A stretch of DNA of 64,000 bases from positions 1 through 64,000 of the forward strand of contig JAFUPN010000021.1 of NCBI GenBank assembly GCA_017481205.1. Direction: 5' to 3'. This document shows positions 24,633 to 33,058 of this stretch, piece by piece (positions within the stretch are counted from its first letter, which is position 1; each line of letters begins with the position of its first letter). Both the position numbers and the translations under genes were made by a program. The notes beneath the pieces are model-generated. The model was not told the origin of the DNA. It was given only the letters and a program-made list of their open reading frames with translations, and searched no databases. This DNA is from Clostridia bacterium. GTDB lineage: Bacteria > Bacillota > Clostridia > UMGS1810.

Positions 24633-26417
24633 ATGTTTGAAACAATCGAAGGCATAAAGCGCACCCATAAATGCGCCCAGCTTACAAAAGCAAATATAGG
24701 CGAAGAGGTTGTTCTTATGGGATTTACCAATTCCGTAAGAAACCTGGGCGGTCTTATATTTATAAATCTGCGCGACGTATCCGGCATAATCCAGTGCGTT
24801 TTTAACACAGATAATGCTGAAATGTACGAAAAAGCTGCTAAGGTAAGAGATGAGTTTGTGCTTGCAGTGGTTGGTACAGTTGCGGCAAGAGACGAAGCTG
24901 TTGTAAACAAAAATATGGCAACAGGAGAAATTGAGATTATTGCAAAGGAGCTGAGAATCCTCTCAAAGGCTCAGACACCTCCTTTTTATATTGTTGAAAA
25001 CAGCGATGTTAAGGAAGACCTTCGTCTTACCTACAGATACCTGGATTTGCGCCGCCCTGATATGCAGAGACATCTTATTACCAGAAGCAAGGTAGCACAG
25101 ATTGTCCGTAATTTCTATATAGACAACGGCTTTTATGAGATAGAAACACCTATTCTCATGAAGAGCACACCTGAGGGCGCAAGAGACTATCTCGTTCCCT
25201 CCAGAGTACACAACGGCAAATTCTATGCGCTCCCTCAGTCACCTCAGATATATAAGCAGCTTCTTATGATATCCGGCATGGACAGATATTTTCAGATTGC
25301 AAAATGCTTCCGTGATGAAGACCTGAGAGCGGACAGACAACCTGAGTTTACTCAGATTGACCTTGAAATGTCCTTTGTTGATATGGACGATATACTCAGC
25401 CTGAATGAGCAGCTTATTGCAAAGATTTTTAAGGAGATAAAGGGAATAGATGTTGAGCTTCCTTTCCTGAGAATGCCCTACAGCGAGGCGATGGACAGGT
25501 TTGGCTCGGACAAGCCCGACACACGCTTCGGTCTGGAAATCAAGGATATTTCTTCCGATGTAAAGGGATGCGGCTTCAAGGTGTTTGCCGATGCGATTGA
25601 TAACGGCGGCTCTGTAAGGGCTATAAATGCAAAGGGTCTTGCAGACAAGATTTCCCGTAAGAATATTGATGCTCTCCAGGAATTTACAAAGACATACAAG
25701 GCAAAGGGTCTTGCATGGATAAAGGTAAATGCTGACGGTATTCAGTCGCCTATAGCAAAATTCCTTACAGAGGACGAAATGAATGTTGTTGTTGCAACAA
25801 CAGATGCACAGGTTAACGATGTAATCTTTATTGTTGCAGATAAGAATAAAGTAGTGTTCGATTCTCTCGGCGCTCTGCGTATTGAGATTGCTAAGCAGCA
25901 CGGACTTATTGATAACAATAAATTCAATTTCCTGTGGGTAACAGACTTCCCACTTCTTGAGTACGATGAGGAAGAAGGCAGATTTGTTGCTATGCACCAT
26001 CCCTTCACTGCTCCCAAGGATGAGGATATCCAGTATCTTGATTCCGATCCCGGCAGAGTAAGGGCAAAGGCTTACGATATCATCCTTAACGGCGTTGAGC
26101 TCGGCGGAGGCAGTATGCGTATATACAACACCGACCTTCAGGAAAAGATGTTTGGTGTAATAGGTCTTTCCAATGAGGATGCATGGGAGAGATTCGGCTT
26201 CCTGCTTGAGGCGTTCAAATACGGCGCTCCACCACACGGCGGCATGGCATACGGCTTTGACAGACTCATCATGCTTCTTGATGGCTGTGACTCCATCAGA
26301 GATGTTATGGCTTTCCCAAAGGTTCAAAATGCTTCCGAGCTTATGAGCGGAGCTCCCGGACCGGTAGATACAAAGCAGCTTGAAGAGCTCGGCATTAAAA
26401 CTAAAGCAGAAAAATAA
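24633..26417 (+). CDS. aspS: Aspartate--tRNA ligase
   Basis: 594-residue bacterial-type class IIb AspRS. Domains: OB-fold anticodon-binding (about 1-105), class II core with motif 2 FQIAKCFRDEDLRADRQPEF (about 219-238), the bacterial GAD insertion (about 300-420) and motif 3 GGMAYGFDRLIMLLDG (about 535-550). HHPFTAPKDED (about 453) is also typical. Ribosome site GGAGG lies in the end of hisS, so the two genes are co-translated. Whether it also charges tRNA-Asn cannot be decided here. Confidence 0.96.
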   Translation: MFETIEGIKRTHKCAQLTKANIGEEVVLMGFTNSVRNLGGLIFINLRDVSGIIQCVFNTDNAEMYEKAAKVRDEFVLAVVGTVAARDEAVVNKNMATGEIEIIAKELRILSKAQTPPFYIVENSDVKEDLRLTYRYLDLRRPDMQRHLITRSKVAQIVRNFYIDNGFYEIETPILMKSTPEGARDYLVPSRVHNGKFYALPQSPQIYKQLLMISGMDRYFQIAKCFRDEDLRADRQPEFTQIDLEMSFVDMDDILSLNEQLIAKIFKEIKGIDVELPFLRMPYSEAMDRFGSDKPDTRFGLEIKDISSDVKGCGFKVFADAIDNGGSVRAINAKGLADKISRKNIDALQEFTKTYKAKGLAWIKVNADGIQSPIAKFLTEDEMNVVVATTDAQVNDVIFIVADKNKVVFDSLGALRIEIAKQHGLIDNNKFNFLWVTDFPLLEYDEEEGRFVAMHHPFTAPKDEDIQYLDSDPGRVRAKAYDIILNGVELGGGSMRIYNTDLQEKMFGVIGLSNEDAWERFGFLLEAFKYGAPPHGGMAYGFDRLIMLLDGCDSIRDVMAFPKVQNASELMSGAPGPVDTKQLEELGIKTKAEK

Positions 26418-26476
26418 TTAATAGTTTATTAACAAATAGTTTATTTATTTGTGATACAATGATTATGCATATTAAG

Positions 26477-26608
26477 AACTGTTGTAAAATACTTTGAATT
26501 TCAGTGACTTTTGTTTCATATCCACTGCAGCGATAATCCCGCCAAAGTCCCTCGGCAGGGCGCTGCAGTGACTATGGAATGATGAAATAAGGAGTATATA
26601 CAACAGTT
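26477..26608. repeat. 132-bp rod-like palindromic element upstream of the ABC genes
   Basis: Ends are AACTGTTGTA (26477-26486) and TACAACAGTT (26599-26608), a perfect 10-bp inverted repeat. Inside them ATACT pairs with AGTAT, TTTCA pairs with TGAAA, and CACTGCAGCG (26523-26532) pairs with CGCTGCAGTG (26562-26571), so nearly the whole stretch folds as one rod with internal loops. It could be a miniature element, a leader structure of the ABC transcript, or a small RNA of 6S-like shape. No second copy was seen in the window. Confidence 0.6.
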
Positions 26609-26634
26609 TTAAAAATGAAAGGACGGATTTTTGT

Positions 26635-27708
26635 ATGATAGAGATTAAAAATCTTACAAAATCGTACGGTAAGAGCAAGGCTCTTGACGATGTGAGCTTC
26701 ACCGTAAACAGCGGTGAAATTCTCGGTTTTCTCGGACCAAACGGTGCGGGTAAATCTACAACCATGAATATTATCACAGGCTATATTTCCGCAACTTCGG
26801 GTACTGTTACAATAAACGGTTATGATAATATCGAAAATTCAAATGAATGTAAAAAGGCGGTGGGATATCTCCCGGAACAGCCTCCTCTTTATATGGATAT
26901 GACAGTGGATGAGTATCTTGATTTTGTTTATGATATCAAAAAAGCTTCTCAGCCCAGAAAAGAGCATATCGACGGTATACTTGAGCTTGTGGATATTACC
27001 GATGTAAGAGGCAGACTTATCAAAAACCTTTCAAAGGGCTATAAGCAGAGAGTGGGCATTGCTCAGGCGCTTATAGGCGACCCGGAAATACTTATTCTTG
27101 ACGAGCCAACGGTTGGTCTTGACCCAAAGCAGATTCTTGAAATCAGAAATGTTATAAAGGAGCTTGGAAAAGACCGTACAATCATCCTGAGCTCTCATAT
27201 TCTTCCTGAAATCAGCGCAATCTGCGAAAGAGTTATTATTATTAATAAAGGCAAGATTGTAGCGGTTGATACTCCCGAGAATCTTTCCAAAAAGCTTACA
27301 AATGACAATAAATTCGTTATCAGAGTTGCCGGCAACAAGCATGAGATTGAGGATGCTGTCAGCAGCATAGCGGGCATCAGATATATTGAGTCTCTCGGTC
27401 AGAAGGAGGAGGGCTCCTATGACTACATAATTGAGTCAGAAAAAGATGTGGATGTAAGAAGCGAGCTTTTCGGCGTTCTTGCCTCTAAGAATATGCCTAT
27501 ACTTATGGTAAAGGCTGTTGATATGAGTCTTGAGGATATATTCCTTCAGATTACCGACGGCGATATCATCCTTACAGATGAGGAAGAAGCTGCCGAAGCT
27601 ACGGAATCGGATGAAGAAATTCAGGAAGATGTCGAATCTGCACAGGAGCTTACCGAGGATAGTGATACTTCTGAGACTTCGGAAGAAATTAAGGAGGATG
27701 AGGAATAA
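26635..27708 (+). CDS. ABC transporter ATP-binding protein, GldA-like
   Basis: 357-residue ABC ATPase. Walker A GPNGAGKST (about 34-42), signature LSKGYKQRVGIAQAL (about 126-140), Walker B ILILDEPTVGLDP (about 150-162) and switch His in SSHILPE (about 187). The nucleotide-binding domain ends near 230 and is followed by a small C-terminal domain. The last 45 residues or so are almost entirely acidic (Glu/Asp with Ser/Thr), an unusual tail. First of four tightly linked genes; its stop overlaps the permease start by 1 bp. The set resembles the GldA-GldF-GldG exporters of gliding bacteria and similar sets of unknown cargo in Clostridia. Confidence 0.92.
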   Translation: MIEIKNLTKSYGKSKALDDVSFTVNSGEILGFLGPNGAGKSTTMNIITGYISATSGTVTINGYDNIENSNECKKAVGYLPEQPPLYMDMTVDEYLDFVYDIKKASQPRKEHIDGILELVDITDVRGRLIKNLSKGYKQRVGIAQALIGDPEILILDEPTVGLDPKQILEIRNVIKELGKDRTIILSSHILPEISAICERVIIINKGKIVAVDTPENLSKKLTNDNKFVIRVAGNKHEIEDAVSSIAGIRYIESLGQKEEGSYDYIIESEKDVDVRSELFGVLASKNMPILMVKAVDMSLEDIFLQITDGDIILTDEEEAAEATESDEEIQEDVESAQELTEDSDTSETSEEIKEDEE

Positions 27709-28415
27709 TGAAGGCTATTTTTAAAAAAGAACTCAGATCATATTTCTGCTCACCTCTGGGATATGTGTTTATAGCCGTTTTTGCACTGGTAACAGCTTTG
27801 TTTTTCTTTATATACAACCTTGTGCAGGGTATAGGTGACATAAGCTATGTATTTTCAAATATTATGCTTCTTCTTGTGCTTATTATCCCTGTTCTTACAA
27901 TGAGGTCCTTTGCAGAAGAAAAGAATAAAAAGACAGATCAGCTTTTGCTCACCTGTCCAATCAGTGTAGGTGAGATTGTTATCGGCAAAACTCTTGCTGC
28001 TTATGTGGTATTTGCTCTTGCTCTCGCACTTACGCTTATATATCCGCTTATAATCAGCTTTTATACCGAGACAGCATGGGCTACAGTGATGTGCAATTAC
28101 CTTGGCTTTTTCCTTATGGGAGCTGCGTTTATATCAGTAGGTATATTTATTTCATCACTTACCGAAAATCTGCTTATATCAGCAGTTGCAAGCTTTGGAG
28201 CGCTCTTTGCACTTTATCTTATGGATTGGGTGTCCGGCTCTGTGCAGAACCCTGTAATTGCGGCTGTTGCCAATGCAATTTCCGTGACTGCAAGATATAC
28301 GGATTTTTCAATGGGAATTATCAATATTTCTCATGTAATTTATTATCTTAGCTTTATCGCAATTTTTGCGGTGCTCACTGTAACTAATATCGAAAAAAGA
28401 CGTTGGGTTAAATAA
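27708..28415 (+). CDS. ABC-2 type permease, GldF-like
   Basis: 235-residue membrane protein with about six transmembrane segments, including GYVFIAVFALVTALFFFIYN (about 18-37), the segment after ISYVFSNIMLLLVLIIPVLT, and a final segment near 205-225. The block RSFAEEKNKKTDQLLLTCPI (about 66-85) is characteristic of ABC-2 permeases of the GldF/NosY type. It should pair with the preceding ATPase to form the transporter core. ATG overlaps the upstream stop. Confidence 0.88.
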   Translation: MKAIFKKELRSYFCSPLGYVFIAVFALVTALFFFIYNLVQGIGDISYVFSNIMLLLVLIIPVLTMRSFAEEKNKKTDQLLLTCPISVGEIVIGKTLAAYVVFALALALTLIYPLIISFYTETAWATVMCNYLGFFLMGAAFISVGIFISSLTENLLISAVASFGALFALYLMDWVSGSVQNPVIAAVANAISVTARYTDFSMGIINISHVIYYLSFIAIFAVLTVTNIEKRRWVK

Positions 28416-28428
28416 GGGGGCGGTTCAC

Positions 28429-29838
28429 ATGAATAAAAAAAGAAATTATATGGCAACCGCCGGCGCTGTTACCTGCCTTATTATAGCGGTAATAATCGTG
28501 GTAAATATCCTTTTCGGCGTGCTTGGCACAAAAGTAAACCTGAAGCTTGATATGACAAAAGATAAGCTTTTATCATTCTCTGAGCCTACTATAGAGACTC
28601 TTAACAATCTGCAGACAGACGTAAACGTATATTCGCTTATTCCGGAAGCAGCAGATGGTGACTTGGTAAATCAGCTTCGCGAAATCGTTGAGAAATATGC
28701 AAAAATGTCGTCAAAAATCAACTATAAGGTTGTTGATACCGAAAAAAATCCCGAGTTTGTACAGAAGTATGCAAGTGTAGGCGAGGGTATAAATCAGTAT
28801 TCAATAATATTTGAAACTGATAAGCGCTTTAAGGTTGTAGACCTTAATGACGCACTCGGATTTGACTCCTCAGGTCAGAGTGTTCAGTATATCAGTGCAG
28901 AAAAGCTCTTTACATCGGCTTTGCTGTATGTTACCAACGAAAAGACCATCAAAATCGGTGTTGCAGAGGGTCACGGCGAAATGGCTTCGGCGGCGTATTT
29001 TGAAGCAATACTTACTGATGAAGGCTACGAGGTTGAGAGTATCAATCTCATGACATCGGATATTCCCGAGGATATGAATTCAATTATTATTTCCACACCG
29101 GAAAAGGATTATGACCCTGTAGAAATAGACAAAATTGACGCTTTCCTTGACAAAGGAAACAGCCTTCAGGTGCTCATGCCTCCCACAGGCACTGCATTCC
29201 CCAAGCTTGAGAGCTATCTTGCAGAGTGGGGTATAGAGTTCCAGCCCGGCTATGTTGCGGAAACAGACAAGAATCATTATTACCAGACACAGGTATATCT
29301 CATACCGGAAATGGTTAACAGCGATGTTACCTCCGGTCTCATAAATGGCGGCATGATGCTCCTGTTCCCCGGAAGCAGAGCTATCAAGCCCAATACCAAT
29401 CAGTATGTGACTGAACAGGTTCTTCTTACTACAACTGATAAGGCTATTGTAAAGACAAATATTAATGCAGAGCTTACCGAAGGTGAAATTACAGCAGGAG
29501 AGGGCGACCTTGTAGAAAAATCCAATCTTGCATCTATTGTGACAAAACAGGTAGGCGACGAGCTTGAAGCCAAAATCTTTGTAAGCGGTGGTATAAACTT
29601 TATCCAGCAGACATTGCTTGAATCAAACTTTGCCAATAAGGATTTTTATATGAATACCATTGCTTCTCTTACTGATAATGATGCAAACATTTTCATAAGA
29701 GCAAAGGATATCAGCACTCCCATGATTACAGTAACAGCTCTTATGGGCATTATATACGGTGCAGTAACAGTTATCATAATTCCTCTTGCACTTCTCATAG
29801 CAGGTCTTGTTATCTGGCTCAGGAGGAGACATTTATGA
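28429..29838 (+). CDS. GldG-like ABC transport auxiliary protein
   Basis: 469 residues with a transmembrane helix at each end (about 12-32 and 438-462) and a large extracytoplasmic domain between. The domain resembles the GldG/IFT52-like ABC_transp_aux fold: LDMTKDKLLSFSEPTIETL near the start, then KIGVAEGHGE (about 182) and MNSIIISTPEKDYDPVE (about 216). It starts 13 bp after the permease and ends in a charged RRRHL. In Gld-type sets this protein partners the permease; the substrate is unknown. Confidence 0.85.
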   Translation: MNKKRNYMATAGAVTCLIIAVIIVVNILFGVLGTKVNLKLDMTKDKLLSFSEPTIETLNNLQTDVNVYSLIPEAADGDLVNQLREIVEKYAKMSSKINYKVVDTEKNPEFVQKYASVGEGINQYSIIFETDKRFKVVDLNDALGFDSSGQSVQYISAEKLFTSALLYVTNEKTIKIGVAEGHGEMASAAYFEAILTDEGYEVESINLMTSDIPEDMNSIIISTPEKDYDPVEIDKIDAFLDKGNSLQVLMPPTGTAFPKLESYLAEWGIEFQPGYVAETDKNHYYQTQVYLIPEMVNSDVTSGLINGGMMLLFPGSRAIKPNTNQYVTEQVLLTTTDKAIVKTNINAELTEGEITAGEGDLVEKSNLASIVTKQVGDELEAKIFVSGGINFIQQTLLESNFANKDFYMNTIASLTDNDANIFIRAKDISTPMITVTALMGIIYGAVTVIIIPLALLIAGLVIWLRRRHL

Positions 29839-31193
29839 TAAAGAAGAAAAATATAATTATTCTTCTTGCTGTTGTCATTGTGCTTGGTGCTGCCACAGCA
29901 GCTCTGTTTATGTGGGATGGCACTGCCGATGAGACCGCAGAGTCGGATTTCTCAACAGGAGAAACAATATATATATACGACGGCAATGAAGAAGAGCTTT
30001 CCAAAATCAATGTAACTCTTCCTGATGAAGAATTTGAATTTGTAAAGCTTGAGGAGGATAAATGGCAGATAACCGGTCTTGAAGGCACTTCTATCAAGAA
30101 TTATTCCATTCAGATGCTTGCCGGTGACCTTTCAAAGCTCACTGCAAAATCAATTGTAGAAGAGAATGCATCAGACCTTGCAAAATACGGTCTTGATAAC
30201 CCTGCTCATAAGATTACCGGAACCTTTGCCGGTGTTGAGAAAACCTTTTATGCAGGTAATGCAACACCCCTTAATGATGGCTACTATTTTAAGGATTCCG
30301 AAACAAACACTGTGTATACTATCTACACAACAAGATATACTTCGCTGTTTGCTTCAAAAGAAAGCTACAGGGATATTACATTTGTTAAGGTAGATACAGC
30401 GGCACTAAAGAGCATTTCTATCAATAAGGCTGATTCGGAAATCAGTCTGAATGCTATGGAAAATCCTATCCAGATGAGCGGATACACACTTGCCGGCTGG
30501 GAAATGACAAAGCCTTTGTATAACCTGATTGATGATTCAAGGTTAACTACCATGATTACAGAAAAGCTTGCTCAGATAAGTGTTGATTCTGTTGTAAGCG
30601 ATAAGGGTGATTATGCTGCATACGGTCTTGATAAGCCTTATGCAACAGTTACACTTACCGATACAGCTGATGTGACTCAGACAATAAAAATCAGTCCTGC
30701 CAAGGATGGGGATTTCTATGCGGTTACAGAAGGAGATATCAGTGTATATCTCCTCGGAGGCGAACCGATGGATTTTGTTGATGTAAATCCCTTTGACCTT
30801 ATCAGCAAGTTTGCTCATATATGCAGTATAGACGATGTTTCAAGCGTTGTTGTTACGGCGGGAGAAGAAGCCTATACTCTCAGTGTTTCCGGCACTGAAG
30901 AGGAAAAGACATATAAGCTCAATGATGCTGATATTGATGAAGATACCTTCAAAAAGGAGCTTTATCAGTGTGTTATAGGTCTTATATGCAACGATTTCTG
31001 TAACGATGCCGTATACGGTGCTCCTGATGTTACCATTGAGTACACCATGAATGACGGCAGCAAGGATAAGCTTGAGTTTGTAAGCTACAATGACAGAAAT
31101 TATGCAGTTTTCAAAAACGGCACATGCTCTATGCAGATACTTAAAAAAGAAGTAAATGCAGTTGTAGAAACTCTTAAAAATCATGTGAAATAG
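29835..31193 (+). CDS. DUF4340 domain protein
   Basis: 452 residues. An N-terminal signal anchor (about 5-25) precedes an extracytoplasmic region with repeated DUF4340-type units: WQITGLEGTSI, the LAKYGLDNPAHKITGTF pattern (about 115) and its repeat AAYGLDKPYATVTLTD (about 260). Such proteins are the usual fourth member of clostridial and cyanobacterial GldA-F-G-like operons. ATGA overlap with the preceding gene implies translational coupling. Role in export or envelope is not established. Confidence 0.85.
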   Translation: MIKKKNIIILLAVVIVLGAATAALFMWDGTADETAESDFSTGETIYIYDGNEEELSKINVTLPDEEFEFVKLEEDKWQITGLEGTSIKNYSIQMLAGDLSKLTAKSIVEENASDLAKYGLDNPAHKITGTFAGVEKTFYAGNATPLNDGYYFKDSETNTVYTIYTTRYTSLFASKESYRDITFVKVDTAALKSISINKADSEISLNAMENPIQMSGYTLAGWEMTKPLYNLIDDSRLTTMITEKLAQISVDSVVSDKGDYAAYGLDKPYATVTLTDTADVTQTIKISPAKDGDFYAVTEGDISVYLLGGEPMDFVDVNPFDLISKFAHICSIDDVSSVVVTAGEEAYTLSVSGTEEEKTYKLNDADIDEDTFKKELYQCVIGLICNDFCNDAVYGAPDVTIEYTMNDGSKDKLEFVSYNDRNYAVFKNGTCSMQILKKEVNAVVETLKNHVK

Positions 31194-31196
31194 TTT

Positions 31197-31309
31197 AAAA
31201 GAGACGAATTGTGAACCGACCTCCTAATCGTTAGATTTTTGACCTAACTTTTGGTGGTCGGTTCATTTTTGGTCTAACTTTTGGGGTCGGTTCAGAATTC
31301 GTCTCTTTT
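31197..31309. terminator. Bidirectional terminator containing tandem repeats
   Basis: Outer arms AAAAGAGACGAATT (31197-31210) and AATTCGTCTCTTTT (31296-31309) are perfect. Inside are GAACCGACC and its complements, and two tandem imperfect copies of about 30 bp (31235-31265 and 31266-31294), each reading TTTTTGRYCTAACTTTTGG and ending GGTCGGTTCA. It separates convergent genes, and the stop codon of the minus-strand gene lies in the right arm. Confidence 0.75.
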
Positions 31310-32081
31310 AATAAAGCCGAAAGAGAAAATCCTTTGGTGACATGCCTGTTCTGGCTTTAAAGCATTTTGAAAAATAATGTATAGAGGAAAAACCGCACAT
31401 TTCAGAAATTTCTGTTACGGAATAGCTTTTTAACCGAAGCAGAAATTTTGATTTTTCTATCCTTATATCAATCAGCTCGTCTATGGGGCTCGTGCCGTAA
31501 TATTCTGTGTACAGCTTGCTGAATCTGCTTACGGAATAACCGCTTAAATCCGCCATATCCTTAAGGGTCCATTTGTTTTGCGGATTGCTGAGGATTGTGT
31601 TCCTTGTACATTCAAGCCTTTGGGGTACCATTGCCGTTTCTCCTGAAAAGATATCTGCCCAGCGCTTAAAGTGCAATAGCATATTATAAATTGTGTTTGA
31701 TATAATTTCCGGTGAATAAGCGTCTTTTTTTATTTCCTCAAGATTTATTGTGCTTATGTGTCCGCTGATGATTTCAGGATTCTGACATTTTATTGTTTTG
31801 TTTATTTTTAAATTCATATTGTTTATAAGCCCGTTGTCACATTCAAAATATATCCAGTCGTTTACAAAGCTGCAGCACGGGTCAACAGGTCCGTGTTCAA
31901 TATCAGAGCCGGGTGGGTGCAGGAGCATATCACCTGCTTGCCCTTCGCCGTAAATTCCGTTTGCTTTGAAATAAAACGGCGACCTGAAGCACATAAGTAG
32001 CCAGCCTTGGCAGCTTTTACTTTTGAAAATATATCCTTTATCATGATTTGTAGATACTTCGCATATAAGATTTTTAAACAT
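31308..32081 (-). CDS. AraC-family transcriptional regulator
   Basis: 257 residues: an N-terminal cupin-type sensor region (about 20-140) and a C-terminal AraC double HTH (about 160-257; WTLKDMADLSGYSVSRFSKLYTEYYG, then SVTEISEMCGFSSIHYFSKCFKARTGMSPKDF). Ribosome site GGTGAT precedes the ATG. Divergent by 110 bp from the isomerase and glycosidase-like genes at 32192-34953, which it probably controls. Confidence 0.9.
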   Translation of the reverse strand: MFKNLICEVSTNHDKGYIFKSKSCQGWLLMCFRSPFYFKANGIYGEGQAGDMLLHPPGSDIEHGPVDPCCSFVNDWIYFECDNGLINNMNLKINKTIKCQNPEIISGHISTINLEEIKKDAYSPEIISNTIYNMLLHFKRWADIFSGETAMVPQRLECTRNTILSNPQNKWTLKDMADLSGYSVSRFSKLYTEYYGTSPIDELIDIRIEKSKFLLRLKSYSVTEISEMCGFSSIHYFSKCFKARTGMSPKDFLFRLY

Positions 32082-32191
32082 TTATATCACCACTGCAGTA
32101 AGATATTACAAAAAGATAATAACATATTCTAAAGAAAAAATCAATATTATTGATATAATCTAATTATCAATCATGAAAGGATAGTACAAAA

Positions 32192-33058
32192 ATGAATAAA
32201 ATAGGAATTTTTATAAACTTCTGGGAGAACAGCTGGAACGTAGATTACAAAAAGTATATAAAAAAAGCTGCAGAAATCGGCTTTGATGTGCTGGAATTTC
32301 AGGCTCAGCCTCTTATTGAAATGAGTGACAGTGCCCTCGGCGAAATTCGTAAATATGCCGATGATGCCGGTATAGAGCTTACCTACAGTCTCGGTCTTGA
32401 TAAAAAATATGATATATCCTCCTGTGACAGTGAGATAAGAAGCAACGGCATTGATTATCTGAAGTCCATAATGTCTCAGGTACACAAGCTGGACGGCAAA
32501 ATAATATCCGGGGTCAGCTATGCAGGCTGGGGAGTACCCTACGGCGATTTTGACAGAGAAAGGCTTTTTGAAAATAGTGTAAATTCTATGAAGAAAATCA
32601 GCAAAATGGCTGAGGAATATGACATAACCTATGGCATAGAGGCCGTAAACCGCTTTGAAGGAGTTATTGTAAATACAGCAGCAGAGGCAGTAAGCTATGT
32701 TGAGGCTGTTGGCAGCAAAAAGGTCGGTGTGCTGCTTGATACATATCATATGAATATTGAAGAGGACAGTATAGGAGATGCAATCCGTCATGCAGGCAAG
32801 TATCTCGTCGGCTTTCATACCGGAGATAATAACCGTCGTGCTCCCGGCAGAGGACATATAAACTGGAGAGAGATTTTTGATGCACTCAAAGAAATTGGCT
32901 ATACAGGGCGTATTGTTTCGGAGCCTTTTATAAAATCCGGAGGCGAGGTAGGCAGAGATATATTCGTATGGAGAAATCTGTCAGACGATGTTTCAGAGAG
33001 CTTTATTGATTCTGAGGCAAAATACCTGCTTGAATTTACAAAGGAGATGCTTAAATGA
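32192..33058 (+). CDS. Sugar phosphate isomerase/epimerase (TIM barrel)
   Basis: 288-residue AP-endonuclease-2-like TIM barrel, the family of D-tagatose/D-psicose 3-epimerases and IolE/Hyi enzymes. Metal-ligand candidates are Glu in YGIEAVNRFEG (about 151), Asp-His in LLDTYHMNIEE (about 185), His in VGFHTGDNNR (about 211) and Glu in RIVSEPF (about 247). This spacing fits the ketose 3-epimerase group. Cytoplasmic. It starts with GAAAGGA and overlaps the next gene by ATGA. Exact sugar unknown. Confidence 0.88.
   Translation: MNKIGIFINFWENSWNVDYKKYIKKAAEIGFDVLEFQAQPLIEMSDSALGEIRKYADDAGIELTYSLGLDKKYDISSCDSEIRSNGIDYLKSIMSQVHKLDGKIISGVSYAGWGVPYGDFDRERLFENSVNSMKKISKMAEEYDITYGIEAVNRFEGVIVNTAAEAVSYVEAVGSKKVGVLLDTYHMNIEEDSIGDAIRHAGKYLVGFHTGDNNRRAPGRGHINWREIFDALKEIGYTGRIVSEPFIKSGGEVGRDIFVWRNLSDDVSESFIDSEAKYLLEFTKEMLK

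Noticed and set aside
31235-31294. Tandem 30-base repeats as a CRISPR or minisatellite
   Set aside because: Only two copies without spacers, both inside a terminator stem.
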